Shown here: positions 27,075 through 38,945 of the stretch, in pieces
How the letters are laid out: each line of letters opens with the position of its first letter
Position numbering within the stretch: position 1 is the first letter of the stretch
From: Pipra filicauda
Taxonomy: Eukaryota; Chordata; Aves; Passeriformes; Pipridae
DNA length: 64,000 bases
Reading direction: 5' to 3'
Assembly (NCBI RefSeq): GCF_003945595.2
Contig: NW_024104554.1
Location: forward strand, 3,286,001-3,350,000
Made by a program: the position numbers and the translations under genes
The notes under the pieces: generated by a model
Seen by the model: only the letters and a program-made list of their open reading frames with translations
The model's database searches: none
Told to the model about the DNA's origin: nothing

Positions 27075-27800
27075 CTAGGGGACCTTACTTACTAATTCCC
27101 TGAGCAGCCTGAAGTCTGCTGTCCTCATGTCCAGAGTTGAGCTTTTGCTGGCACTTTTCCTCCCGTCAACAGAGATTTTAAACTTGATAACTCCGTGGTT
27201 GCAGTGGCCAAGATGGCCACAAATCTCCACTTTGCTCATGAGATCCTCTCTGTGGACAAGCAGCAGATCAAGGACAGCATCTTTCTGAGTCCTTTTGGAC
27301 CTGTTCCATAAGGTTGTCATTCAGGTTTTTTAGGAATCTTCTGACCTATGTTGGCACACCCACTGTGTGATGCTTCCAGGTAACTTCTGGCAAGTTGAAG
27401 TCCCCTATAAGGACAAGGACTGTTGACTTGGAAGTGTCCCTTAGTTCCTCAAAGAATAATTCATGGGCGTCTATAACTGACTGCCACAGTGACATCTACA
27501 TTATTTGTTTGTCCTTTGATTCTCACCTAGAGGCTCTCAACTGTGCCACTGCCAGCTGGGAGTTCCATATATTCTGACCCTTGTATAACATACTGTGCCA
27601 CCCTTTCACCTCTTCTACCCCGCCTATCCCTCCTGAAGAGCCTGTAACCATCCAACAGTCACAGGTATCATCCCATTAGGTTTCACTTCTTCCAGTGATG
27701 TCAAACCTCTCGGACTGGGCCAAAGCTTTGAACTCCTCTTGTTTGTTCCTCATGCTGCGTGCATTAGTATAGGAACATTTCAGGTGTGGTACGTTGTATC
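27075..27800 (-). pseudogene. CR1 ORF2 endonuclease domain, broken
   Basis: The N-terminal endonuclease signature 'YTNARSMRNKQEEFKAL' lies on the minus strand at about 27778-27715. The C-terminal part at 27320-27075 includes 'DAVLDLLLVHRE' and 'LGHCNHGVIKF'. Active CR1-type endonucleases have a Ser-Asp-His triplet at the last position; here it is Cys-Asn-His (bases 27203-27195), so the catalytic Asp is lost. The middle part (27320-27690) is still recognisable as CR1 DNA but does not stay in one frame. The domain would normally nick target DNA to prime reverse transcription. Confidence 0.85.
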
Positions 27801-27839
27801 CAATACATCTTGAGTCAGATTGAGGGACTCCATTAGTGC

Positions 27840-27844
27840 TCATT
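27840..27844. repeat. Target-site duplication, left copy (TCATT)
   Basis: Directly precedes the TG end of the 27845-27994 LTR and is identical to 27995-27999. Confidence 0.7.
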
Positions 27845-27994
27845 TGTAGGAAGCATGTCCCAGGGGCAGAGGAATCAAGGCATGTGCGCAGGACAGACAA
27901 CCCCATTGGTTAGAAGGTCACATGGTTTTGGGGGATAAAAGGGGGTGCGAATTCAAATAAATCCTCTTTGATTTCCACCTCAGAAGAGCGTGCA
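27845..27994 (+). mobile_element. Very short solo LTR (150 bp) nested in the CR1, with 5-bp target duplication
   Basis: The block starts TGTAGGAAGCATGTCCC and ends AGAGCGTGCA (TG...CA ends). It is flanked by exact TCATT copies at 27840-27844 and 27995-27999. Promoter-like signals appear in LTR order: an ATTGG (inverted CCAAT) at 27905-27909, a TATA-like GATAAAA at 27934-27940 and AATAAA at 27956-27961, then about 33 bases to the end. The short TATA-to-AATAAA spacing implies a very short R region, as in alpharetrovirus-like LTRs. Removing the block and one TCATT rejoins CR1 sequence on both sides. A probable relative lies at 56284-56478 on the other strand. Confidence 0.75.
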
Positions 27995-27999
27995 TCATT
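27995..27999. repeat. Target-site duplication, right copy (TCATT)
   Basis: Directly follows the CA end of the 150-bp LTR and matches 27840-27844. Confidence 0.7.
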
Positions 28000-28107
28000 C
28001 TTTATCATATAAAGACAGCAACGCTACACTCATTTTCTCAAGTTTTGGCATATCATCCCATTGCTCATCACTAGTGAGCCTGGTTTTGTTCCTTTCCCCC
28101 TTTCAAG

Positions 28108-28204
28108 CTAATTTAAAGCTCTATCAACGAGCCCCGCTAGCTCCTGCGCTAAACCTCTTTTTCCCCTCGAAGACAGGTGCATCCTGTCAGGTGTCCATAC
28201 ACTT
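28108..28204 (-). pseudogene. CR1 ORF1 C-terminal esterase-like tail
   Basis: Reading minus from 28204 to the TAG stop at 28110-28108 gives a segment beginning WTPDRMHLSSRGKR and ending LAGLVDRALN before the stop. This matches what is known of CR1 ORF1, whose C-terminal half is an SGNH/GDSL-type esterase ending in an Asp-x-x-His catalytic pair. That pair is kept here as D-R-M-H (Asp at 28189-28187, His at 28180-28178). Upstream (higher coordinates) 'KEINDHVNKSF' around 28300-28270 resembles the preceding esterase region, but stops intervene. The fragment is not functional, but it shows that the insertion reached into ORF1. Confidence 0.7.
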
Positions 28205-29796
28205 CAATAAGCCATAGCCACTACTGTATTTTGGGTATATGACCCTCATCCACACCTGAAAAAACTTTTGTTCACATGATCATTAATCTCTTTGAATTTC
28301 CTAGCCTAGGATGTGAAGCTGATCTGCAAGTCTGTCATTACCATTTTGCATATGCTTTTGGACACCTTAAGGTCTGTATAGCTAAAGCAAGAGGGGTGGA
28401 GCTAGTAACTGATTCTGGAACTGGATGTATTCAGTTGGCAGTAAAAGGCTGGAATTGTGACCCACTTGTGCTTTTTTTATTTGGTGGTTTTCTAATGTGA
28501 CTGTGTGGTGCAGGAGGTACCAAACTTGAATTCCCTTTAGATGAAGATACCTAGAACCCAGTCTCTTGCATCCTGGGTAAATTTTATGACTAAAAGTCTG
28601 TCTTCGCCACTCACCTTAGGTGTTGAAAAGAGTGGTCTTTTAAATATATATTGGTAGAAGGTGGCTCCCTAGATTTCAAGGGGAAGAGATATGTAATGTG
28701 CAACCCTGACTCAGGTTTCTGTGTTCCTGGGGCTGAGAAAAAATCAGACACATTTATGTTCTTGGGCTTCCGCTTAACATAAATGAATGGCTTTTTGTGG
28801 GTCATGCTTAAACCCACCCAGTTCTCTGACCATCAGGCCTCTTAGACACTCAAAGCCTCAATTTTTTCAGATCTGCCTGTTAGAGATGAATGCTTAGTTC
28901 TCACTTTTTACGTTATGGAGCTTAAACTAATTGTGTGGAAGGTATATTCCCAATTCCTGCCTCAAGGAAAGCAGATTTAGAAATTATTTACTTTCTTAAC
29001 AATATAGAAAAGATTTCATAGGGATTAGGAAAACTATGTTCTTTGTTGTATATTGAAGTCCTGTTCTCCAATTCCTTCATTATGTTCTTAGGTGTCTCTC
29101 AGTTTTACCTATTTTAATTAATTTTGTTTGTGCCAGTTGATTTTCTCAATACATTAGATCTCACTTTATCTTACAAACCCTGGGACTGTAAATTGCAACA
29201 TATTTTAAATCCAAAGTTCTTGGAATCTTTTATTCTTGTTAAGGGAAAAAAAATAGTAGATGATTGGTAAGAATGATAAATAAAGTTTGTGAACTTATAA
29301 CAAACAATTTTACTCTAAAGATTAAAGATAATTTAATATACTTGATTCTTACATGGACTTAGAAGAGTAGTAGCACTAAGACATGAGATAACAAGGTGAA
29401 GTATAACATGTTGAATAGAGGTTTTCTTTTGACCAAAACAGTGCTGTTCACCAAATTGTTGGCAACATCTTATCACACTAAAACAGACATAGACTTCTAA
29501 CATTTAGTTTTGAGAGGCTGCTAAAATTCAATATGTGTACAGCATCTTTAGATGGTATTGAAACTGCTGGTCTATAGAAAAGGTAAATAGCATTGAACAA
29601 TAATATCTTCCACACACTTTCACTTTCTGAAGCAAACTGGTGTTTACTGGAAGAAAAAGCAGTTTTTCTTTAATTTTTATGTCATTCAATGGGATTTACT
29701 TCATAGAATCTCTGAAACTCCTGCCATTCCTGTGAACTCACAAGTTATTTTTAATTTTGATAACTCCCTACTACTTCAGTATAATTTTGAAATGAA

Positions 29797-29839
29797 CATA
29801 ATATAATAATATAATATAAATATAATAAAATAATATAAA
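29797..29839. repeat. A/T simple repeat (ATAAT-type)
   Basis: Runs of ATAAT/ATAAA units with imperfect periodicity over about 43 bases. Confidence 0.85.
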
Positions 29840-31282
29840 TTATCAGTTTAGATGCACAGTAAGTTAAACAGTTGCAGGTCCATGCTCTCTTTCTGAAACC
29901 AGTTAGTGCACTCTTGGCCACAACTATACAAGTAAACTCTAAGATCTTCCAAAGCTGGTCTGCTTTCGGAAAAGCATTGCCAGAAGGTCAATGTTTTTGA
30001 GATTTTTACTTTTTTGTTTGTTTGTTTCTTTTTGATACTAAGAGCAAGGTAAAGCCTTGTCACAATGTATCTCTGCCTCTGTTAGATTATTTTCATTTTA
30101 CCAGAGAAAGCTACCTCCTTTTGTGTCAAGGAAAGGCTGCCGTAGCCTGAAGAAGCCATTCTGTATATGGAAAGGAAACGTGCTATGTCTTAATCCTCTT
30201 TCATGAGTGCAGATTTGAAAATTGGCAGGTCTTTCCGGGACCCACAGAATATCTTGTCAGCTTCTGTTCTCTCTAGGAAATATTTTTCCAGCAACAGCCT
30301 CTGAGGCAATTCACCTCCCTGCTCCCTGCCAGAGCCCTCTGATAATAAAGCCATAGTCCAGTTCACGAATTGCATTATTTTTGTATAAAATCCATGAAAT
30401 TGCCTCAGACATGTCAAATGTGTGGTGTAAAGTGATTGCATACAGATAAAGATATTCTGAGAGGATATGCCCACAGGACGTGTAAAGTAGCTGACATTTT
30501 TACAGTAACTGAGACCTCCAAAATCTATTCATTGGGGATAAAGGTATTAACCCAGTATTAAATAAATAATCTAATCTTTCAGTCACAGTGTCTTCTTTGA
30601 TCGATAGGATTTTCAAGTGCAACTGTTTGTTATCTGCCTCTCTATTCACTTTTGTAACTGAGCAGCAAAAGGAGAAATTTATCTTTACTTGTGTTACTTT
30701 TTTCCAAACTAAACCCACAGTGAATACTTTGCTCTTCAAAAGAGCATTAAAGAAAAGTGGTATCTTGGTTTAAGATTTCTGTCTAGGTTTTTTTGTGAAT
30801 ACTTGAATATACATGCATGTTGTGCCCTGTATATGATGGGACCTAGCTGCTTCATCATAGAATAAAATTCTGTGATGCCTGTTGCTGTGCCTGTGGGTAA
30901 TAAAAATAATCTGAAGGTATCATTACTTGAAATTTATAAAATACAGAAAGGGTCACTCTTGTTTATATGGCCATTGTATTTTTGGGGGGTTTGTTTGTGT
31001 ATTAAACCAAGGGAAAAGGAATATAACTGAGAAAAGAAATCTTTAAGCATAGCAGAATATTTTTTCTATGATATATTAGGAATAGATACTTTAATATACC
31101 AGACATATTTCTATTTACATCCACTAACACAGTATTTCTCCTGTACACAGAATATTTTATGCATTCATTAGGTAATAATTGTATTAATATTGTGTCTTGA
31201 ACAAGGTTAATTCTTAAAGGTATCTGATCTTCTTTGATCTTCAGTTTGCATGTGTATGCTTTTTCATCTTTTGAAATAAGGG

Positions 31283-31316
31283 ACATCAATTTGAACAAAT
31301 TTGAACAAATTGATGT
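31283..31316. repeat. Imperfect palindrome able to form a hairpin
   Basis: The arms ACATCAATTTG and CAAATTGATGT are perfect 11-bp inverted copies around a 12-base centre. The centre also contains a tandem repeat of the decamer ATTTGAACAA. No gene or terminator role can be inferred. Confidence 0.75.
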
Positions 31317-31833
31317 TCTAGCGCTTTTTTTTTCAGAAGTCAGTACACTTTTAATTTGTTAACAGTAGTTTTTTTACATATAAAAAGTAGTAACATATCA
31401 TTTAAATTATGGTTATAAGAACAAAATACTTAGTGCCTTGATGAGCTTATATAGGGTAAACTGCTGGGATATAATCCAGCAGAGAAAATAATAATTAAAG
31501 CAGCCAAAAGACTTGGCAGAACTTATCTTGGTGTGAGCTGTTAAGGAAATTAATGATTTTTTACAGAGTAGGTAGGAAACAGGGAAGCTGCTACATCCGG
31601 ATGACCTAGGAACATATGTGGCCCTATAGCTTTCATCCTCATGACTTCAGACAGAGGAGTGGCCTCTGTCCTTTTCATTGCAGACCTGCCACCTACATTT
31701 CTGTCACCTCAAGGTGTGAGTGGTATGATGTGTGCCAGGCCTGAGAACAAGCAAAGGTGTTAGCAGTACAGAATGTTCTACCTGCTTTACAAGTTGAACT
31801 ACAAACTGAGGCACTTCAACCAGCGAGAGTCCT

Positions 31834-32411
31834 TGTCGTGGTTTAGCCCCAGCCAGCAACCAAGCCTCACACAGCTACTCACTCACTCCCCCACCAGTAG
31901 GATCAGGGAGAGCATTGGAAGAGTAAAGGCTAGAAAACTCATGGGTTGAGCTAAAGACAGTTTAATAGGGAAAGCAAAAGCCACACAAACAAGCAAACAA
32001 AAATAAGGAATTAATTCACCACCTCCCATGGGCAGCAGGTGTTTAGCCATCTCCAGGAGAGCAGGACCCCATGATGTGTAATGATTACTTAGGAAGACAA
32101 ATGTCCTCACTGTTCCTTCTTTCCCACACTTTATATGCTGACCATGATGCCATATGGTATGGAAAATCCCTTTGGTCAGTTTGAGGTAGCTTTCCCAGTT
32201 GTGTTTCCTCCCAGCCTCTCATGCAACCCCAACTTCCTTGCCAGCATGGCAGTATGAAAAGCAGAAAAGGCCTTGGCTCTGTGTAAGTCCTGTTCAGCAG
32301 TAACAAAACCATGTCTATATTATCAACCCTGTGTTCAGCACAAATCCAAAACACAGTCCCATATTGGTCAATGTGAAGACAAATAATTCTCCCATAGGCA
32401 AAACCAGCACA
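31834..32411 (-). mobile_element. Solo LTR of a common avian endogenous retrovirus family, minus strand
   Basis: On the plus strand the block starts TGTCGTGGTTTAGCCCCAGC and ends with the reversed 5' end 'gcaaaaccagcaca'. Its interior has 'ctcactcactcccccacc', 'catgggttgagctaaagaca' and 'gccatatggtatgg', all hallmarks I associate with an LTR family widespread in bird genomes. On the minus strand a TATAAAG box lies at 32135-32129 and an ATTAAA polyadenylation-type signal at 31966-31961. The flanks GTCCT (31829-31833) and GTCAC (32412-32416) match only in part, so the target duplication is decayed or absent. The minus frame 32495-32085 (136 codons) is LTR sequence read by chance. No internal retroviral genes adjoin. 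Confidence 0.85.
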
Positions 32412-34647
32412 GTCACCCACTGCGAAACCATTCGATAGCTCTTCTTCAGTCTTTTTAGAGACTCTCTCCTGATCCTTTACAGTGTGCACAGGCATTTTCG
32501 TTCCAGACTAATTTTCCTTGCCAAATTAATAAGATTGCTGAATAATGCTTTATAATAGAAGCTGGCTGCAGCCTTCACTACAGGACAGCTAATATTTCCA
32601 TGTAATAATGGAGAAGTGTATTCTGTTTGTGTGATTTAAATAATAATGTGGAAATTGAGGAGAGACAGAAAGCATTACCATATCATTAAACATAATTGAA
32701 AGGAGTCAAAATGCTCTAAATAGAGAAAAGGAAAATGACAGTTATTGTTATTTCTATTTACTCCCTCTGTTCTACTCATACTTTCACCCTTTTTCCTCCT
32801 TTCTCATTTCTTCTGTCACTAATTTTTCCTATTTTTAAATAGTAGGTAGTGGCATGGATTTCAGACATAACACTAAAAAGGAAGTTATCAGGTTGGGTAT
32901 TATGCTGCATCAACAGAGAAACTGCAGGACTAAATACAGTCCTAGGTGAAAGTTATTGCTGCAAAAGGCAAGTTTGTCTTAAGACTGCTGTATTTAGAAG
33001 CAGAATTTATTTTGTATCGTAGCATACAAAAGCTTTCCTCAGCTACTAAGCCAGTAAGCACAAGAGTTGGGAAACAATGTAAAGCCACTTGTGCTGATCC
33101 TTATGTTTTTCTTTTGAGGCAAATTTCTTTCTCACTCTGGTATAATTTATATGCTGCCCTCAAAGCTGGCACTAATGGTAATATAGCTGCAACATGTCAA
33201 CAGGACAAGGACTGTGCATGTGATGAATGCCTATAGACCTATCAATAGATATTTCCATCAATCCTTCAGCTATTTACCATTGGGAAAAAAAAAAGTCTTA
33301 TTCCTGTTCTTTCCTCATATTTTTCTCAGTGCTATTTTCTGCTTGCTTCCTTCCCTCCTGTTTCTGTTGCATTTATTAGAAATTCCGCATAGAAACTCCA
33401 AGCAGTGGGTAAACAGCAAATCCGGGTCAAACTGTAAGTCAGTCTAACACACTCACTCAACCGTTTTGTGCACAGCTTATTTATCATCACCTCATTACAT
33501 ACATCCCTTTCTTCAGGGTAGTCCCTTCTGTTTTGAAGTTTCTTCACTTTTTGGCTGATAGTTACTCTTGGGTAATGTCTAAATCTTAACCTTATCAATA
33601 CTAACTGGCTGTTACACAAATTATTGTACAAAGACAATTTCTAATATATTTGTTATTTGCCCTCCTTCTGTGTCTGCATAAGCTGCATAATCATTGGTTT
33701 TTGAGCCAAACCTGGAGTCCATTATCAATGCCACTAATTAAAGGAAAGAGAAAATTAGTAGGTAGTTGTACTCTGTGAATTCTTACCAGACACTTGTAAA
33801 GAACTATTGGTATACACAGTGTTTCTCCTCTTTGTCTGTAGTTCTCTGAATACATGTAGTTCAAGATAGAGATGGTTTTAGGGTTGTTTTGAGCTACTCT
33901 AACCTTAGGTAGCAGAAAACAAAGCTACAAAGTAGAAGTTATTTTTATAGAAATAATTTAAAATAAAAAGTTAGCATTTAGACTTGTGCTGAGCTCATGT
34001 TTTATATTCTCGCAGCAGTCAGGTGTACTTCTGTCTTTAATGCAGGTAATTATACTTATCCACCTGAGTACAGAATTTTTAAATACTTAGTTAAAAGGTA
34101 TTCATCAAATATGCATTTATTTCATGAAAGCAGTATCAAAGATTCTAAAGAAAATTCTGTGTTAGGTTGTCCTTTCTTGAAAATTTTGTTACCTTGCAAG
34201 AATATACTGGAAGCCTTCTTCCTGGCTCTTTTTGCTAATTTACTAACTCGAGAATGCATATTAAGTCAGTAAAGACATCTTGCAGCTAGCAGGCATAAGA
34301 AAGAGGCATTATTGCTTTTACCCATACTTTGGGTAAAAAAAGAACTTAGTTTAGAATTTATGTCTGCCAAGATATTAATTACCAAAAACACAGACAAGGA
34401 GATGGGGATATGACGCTACCTAAGAGAGAAATTGTGAGATTCTGAATGTGAATGTTGTAGGATAGCAGTATTAGTACTAATACCTTTCAGATCCTTGCCT
34501 GACTTTGGCATCCCACAGGCTTCACAGGAAGTGGGGTCCAACAGCCCACCTTGTTGACAGGACATCTCAGTCATACACTTTTATCTGACTGCTACATTCT
34601 CATGTTTTGGGAAAACTTTAATGCTGAGGCTTATTACTGTGCAAGCA
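32412..34647. other. AT-rich non-coding DNA, nothing recognised
   Basis: Several short frames (for example 33214-33447 plus, 33332-33637 minus, 33997-34272 plus) overlap on opposite strands without recognisable domains. Confidence 0.55.
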
Positions 34648-34716
34648 GGGTGAGGAACTGGATTCAATGATCCTGATGGGTTCCTCCCAACTCAGCATAT
34701 TCTATGACTATGTGAT
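34648..34716 (+). repeat. CR1 LINE, 3'-terminal fragment
   Basis: About 70 bases match the CR1 end: 'ggattcaatgatcctgatgg', 'gttcctcccaactcagcata', then 'ttctatgactatgtga', a degenerate copy of the 8-base tail repeat. It is a very short 5'-truncated insertion. Confidence 0.7.
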
Positions 34717-37700
34717 TTTCTAGATGTTGATTGATAACTGTTTCTTTTCTATGAGCTAAACATACGCCCAACTAACGCTCAGGTCGAAACTTTATGGCTG
34801 TCCATCTTGTGTATATAGAAACTACATTCCTGCTAGTGTTTAGTAAGAGCTTCGAAGTATGCCAGGTTAAGAAGGATGTTCAGATAAGACCATTGTTTTA
34901 CTATGACCCTGGGAACATGCAGCATGGATGGACCAAGCATGTTTATGTTGACAACATTCATTTTGAACCTCTCACAATAGCACCTTGCAATGCTTACAAA
35001 ACATGACACCGCAACACATCATAAGCAGAAAGCTGGTCCCCTAGGCCTGAAACACTAAATGTCAACAACACTTGAAATATGAGAACTGAATCTCCTGAGG
35101 TGGCTGTTGACTAGTGTGAAGCACAGTTATGAGTCTTTCCCCATCTTTTGTAGCAGAGCAGCCTTAGGGTATAAACACTTGCAAAAGATTTTCTGCCCAG
35201 TTATCTATGAGCTAATTTTTTAATGTTGCTAGAGCTGTCTTCTTCCTTTTCTGCATCTACATGTTGGATGTTATATTAATGGAGAGTGATGCTTTGAGTT
35301 ACCCTTTCTTGTAATTTATCATATGTGAGTAGCTTGCTGTCTGCTACTAGACATAGAGATTTCCAGTTTTACATTACTTGAAACGTTTCATCTGACTCAT
35401 TTTCCCCTTTTTTAATGTGTTCTGCTAACACGGATGACTAAGGCAGCTTTTGAAAGGAAGTTGTCCCTGTTGCCTGCAGCATGCTACATTTTTTTCATTC
35501 TTACTGTTTTAAAAAAAGTGTGTCATAGATTTTTTAATTTCTTCCCGGGTAGCCCTTGCTTGCTTCTTTTTAAAATCCCTGTGGATTGTTTTTGTTAATT
35601 TCTCTGCCCATAGTTCATCTAGTTCTGGGGGAGATTGTTAAAGAGTGGAAAGGAGACTTCATAACTCTCTACCATTAAGGTTGAAAGCCTATGAGGGTGG
35701 CAATTTGCCATTAATTGAATCATCAATTGGAATTACCAGTATCCGCCAGGTTGTCACTAGGCTCAGTAATTAGTGTCATAAACTTTGCTACTGCTGTTGC
35801 CCTTGTTGAGAATTATTGATGTGTAGTTATGAGGTCCCGAACATTGTGATGCCAGCTAAATTGCAGTCAAGAGATCTCAGCAGTCTTGATTTGGCTTGAT
35901 GAATGGCCAAAGATTTGGTACAGTGGCCTAGATTTATTGGAGAAAAACATAGTTCTAACATATTTAACCTAATGACTATCATGGGGTTACAGGAAAAGTT
36001 GTTCCCATAACACAGTGATATCACTTACCCTTCATTGCTCATTGGTAAAATTTTATCCTCCTTTGTGATATAGTAAAAAGAGTACAACTTGTACATCGTA
36101 TGACAATTCTATCTTTGTTTTTCTAACTGTCCTGTATGCTCCATTTCTAGCCCTACCTCGTTATGTGCTTACTACATTTCTTTTCAACCATCCCAGTAAG
36201 ACTGAACATAATTATCAATGCCTTAGCAAGCCTTTGTGTTGCTGGTACTCTGGTGGGCACCCATCAGAACATATTTCACTGTCATATTTCCATCAAAGTT
36301 GGAACAAATAAAACCACATTTCTTATTGATTTGTGTCTTACATTCACTTCATGAATTTTATGTTGTCCAATAAACTGTGAAATCCCACTGTAACATCTCC
36401 CTCACATGGAATTCTTATAGGCTGTCTTTTACTCATTTGCACAACATCTGTAAAGAATTCTAACTTTCTGCCAGTTGCACAGTAGCATAAGGGCAGGAAT
36501 GTGTGGAAATTAACAATTATGCATGTACATGTGTCAGGGGGAGTGAGAAGGGTATTGAGGTTCTGCATTCCAAAGTAATTTGCAATTGATTTGCATAGGC
36601 AAAAAGGATGTCTGAAAGCATTATGGACACCCAAAAGTTCTTACTGAAAAATTCCTGAATCGGTATTAGTTGGAAGTCTTGATAATAGCTGAGCTGGGAT
36701 GTTTCAGGACTTGTGCATGTCATACAGATATGGGTAAGTCTGTACTCAAAGTGTAGATGTACACAAAGGCAACGGAGCAAAATAGGGCAACTGTCATTAT
36801 GTTACTCGCAAACCAAAGAGTCTCCTGAAATGCCTACATGGCTTTGAAAATTATTATCAGGGAATTCAGATGTCTTCACAGAAATAAAGAAGGAAACCAA
36901 CTAAAGGAAGAAGAGAAAAGATAATAATCTGAGATAAAAGCATCCATCCTCTTCTTGAAACTTTTTTCACAGAAAAGGTAACTGATAGTTCGCAGAAAAG
37001 GCATGAAACTCTTTACAGTGTTGTTCAAAACAAGTACCAGGTGATTAGTGTTGTCTATCATGACTATTTCTTGCATCTCTTCAAATATGAATAATCCTGA
37101 AAAAAAATCCACATCGGAAGGTGTATTCATTTCTACTCAGAATTATACTTTGCCAGATGTTTGGATTATTGATGTGGAAGAAAAATAAGAATTGACTTCT
37201 TAGATACTTTTAAGGGTGATTTTTTTAAAAAAAATGCTGAACTTCCGAAATTGTGAAAAGTGAAAGGGACAAAGTGCCCTAAAATGTCCTGTTACTGTCT
37301 GCATTCCTATAATTACTGTATCAGTTTCTCCTTTTGGTTTGGCTTGTTTCAAGCTCTACTGCAAGGAAGGCTATCTGTGTGAACTCTCGTCTTATTATTA
37401 GCACAATGATGAAGAGGTTGACAGGTTATCTCCTTTTGCCTGAAGCTGCTATTAAGATCTCTCTCACAGCTGCTAGCTAGTCAGCCTGGCTGATGCTCCC
37501 TCTGTAATTTTTTCTTGTTTTATATTCTTGTTTCCTGTGGTTTTTACTTCTTTAATACATGACAGTCACACAGATGAAAAGCTGCCAAAGGGAAAAAGAA
37601 CTGAGTAAAAAATCCAGTTCTGTCAGTAGCCATAAATAACACACCTTCAAGAAGAAAATCATGAAATTGGGTGAGAAGTCCAGTACACAAGAGCCTACTA

Positions 37701-38389
37701 AAAGGTTTGGGAATATCTTACCAAAATCAATAGTCAAGATCAAGTCATGTGATCATGAAGGCAGAAAACACAAATGAAAATATTTTTCAAAATGAGCTTT
37801 TTTCTATTACAGTTCACAGTATGATGACTTCAGGTGTCAAGATACCCAAGTTTCCAACTTCACTCAGAAGAAATAGCAAGTATTACTACAATATCTAACA
37901 AATATAAAAATTACAATTCCATAGTAACTGGTATACATAAGGAGTTATAAATGTAAGGAATAAGTAGGTAAGGGAATCTAAACATAGCAGGAACAACTTC
38001 CTGTAAGTTACCATTGTGAAGGCAATGGTAATGTCAAACTATAGACTTTAATATAGTTACGTATATAGTAATCCTAGTATATCTGGAATGAAAGATATTC
38101 CAGTACCACTCAAGGATACTTTAAGATCCAGACAACCAAACTATGATGAAAAACAATAGTATTTAATAACTTTTAATTTCCATATTTTAAAAAACGGGGT
38201 ATATAATCATGCATCTGAATAACAAAGTGCTCTCCAGTCCACTGATTAAAAATTTCATAAGAGAGCAATAATAGAAAAATATTTCAGATAAGAATCCTTA
38301 GATAGCTTTGCCCAGAAGTCTTAAAAGATTTCGTAGATGTTCTTTTTAGACCTGAGAATCATGGTGAACAGCAGCTTTAAAATGAACCA
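34717..38389. other. AT-rich non-coding DNA, nothing recognised
   Basis: No repeat or gene was recognised. The minus frames at 36344-36634 and 36517-36780 overlap in different registers and have no domain. Confidence 0.55.
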
Positions 38390-38945
38390 ATAGTGTGTCC
38401 TTGGATCTAAGAAGGCCAAGAGCACCTTTGGCTGTCTTTGACTATTGGCAAGAAAGTGGGTCCAAGGCAGCCATCCTTCTGCTAATTCAGCACTTGTGAA
38501 ATTTGGAGCACTGTGTCTGGTTTGGGGTATGTGAAAGTCATACTAAAGTGGGTCTGGTGAAGGGCCACCAAGATATGATGATGGTCAAGGAGAGGCAGGA
38601 AGAAATGTGATGGTTCAGCCTTAAAAAGGCTAAAGAGAGATCCAATTTCTGCCTGTAACTATTTATTGGGAGGTTACAGAGAAGGTGCAGCCATATTTCT
38701 CAGATGTACACAGCGCAGAATGGGAAGTGTAGCACAGGGAATTCCAATGCATGTAAGGAAAAAATTATTTCTATGAGAGTGGACAAACATTGAAAAAGGT
38801 TTTCCAGACAGGGAGTGGAATGTCCATCCTTGAAGACACACAAAACCTAATGAGGCTCTGAACAACCTGTTCTAACTAGGACTTCATTGGTAAAATGAGC
38901 TTTGGTTGTTCCTTCAAACCAATGTGATCCTATGATTCTATAGTT
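38390..38945 (+). repeat. CR1 LINE, old fragment of ORF2 end and 3' UTR
   Basis: Traces of the RT C-terminus and 3' UTR appear in order: 'aagaaggccaagagcacctt', 'ggagcactgtgtctggtttg', 'ggtgaagggccaccaagat', 'gttcagccttaaaaaggcta', 'ggagtggaatgtccatcctt', 'gaacaacctgttctaactag' and a final 'gatcctatgattctat'. Divergence is high, with many small indels, so this is one of the older copies here. No frame survives. Confidence 0.8.

Larger units (their letters stand above)
25013..28310 (-). mobile_element. Long CR1 LINE copy, minus strand, interrupted by an LTR
   Basis: The 3' end is at 25013, where reversed 'gaatcacagaatatgctgag' and 'ttggaagtgacccacaagga' mark the CR1 3' UTR. Going to higher coordinates on the minus strand come the RT C-terminus, RT core, linker, endonuclease, ORF1/ORF2 junction and the end of ORF1. 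About 3.1 kb of CR1 remains once the 150-bp LTR at 27845-27994 is discounted. Most avian CR1 copies are short 3' fragments, so this is unusually long. It is dead: frames are broken repeatedly and catalytic residues of both enzyme domains are changed (see the separate entries). The 5' boundary is uncertain, because ORF1-like sequence fades between about 28310 and 28500. Confidence 0.9.
28311..31833. other. Non-coding DNA, no recognised gene
   Basis: 28311-28500 may still be faded CR1 ORF1. An AT-rich (AATAT)-like simple repeat is at 29797-29839. A minus frame at 30190-30474 (94 codons) has a more protein-like composition than its neighbours and is discussed as a finding. A 34-bp palindrome-like hairpin is at 31283-31316. 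Nothing else was recognised. Confidence 0.5.

Noticed and set aside
32085..32495. 136-codon minus frame
   Set aside because: It overlaps the 31834-32411 LTR almost completely, and no retroviral or host protein motif is present.
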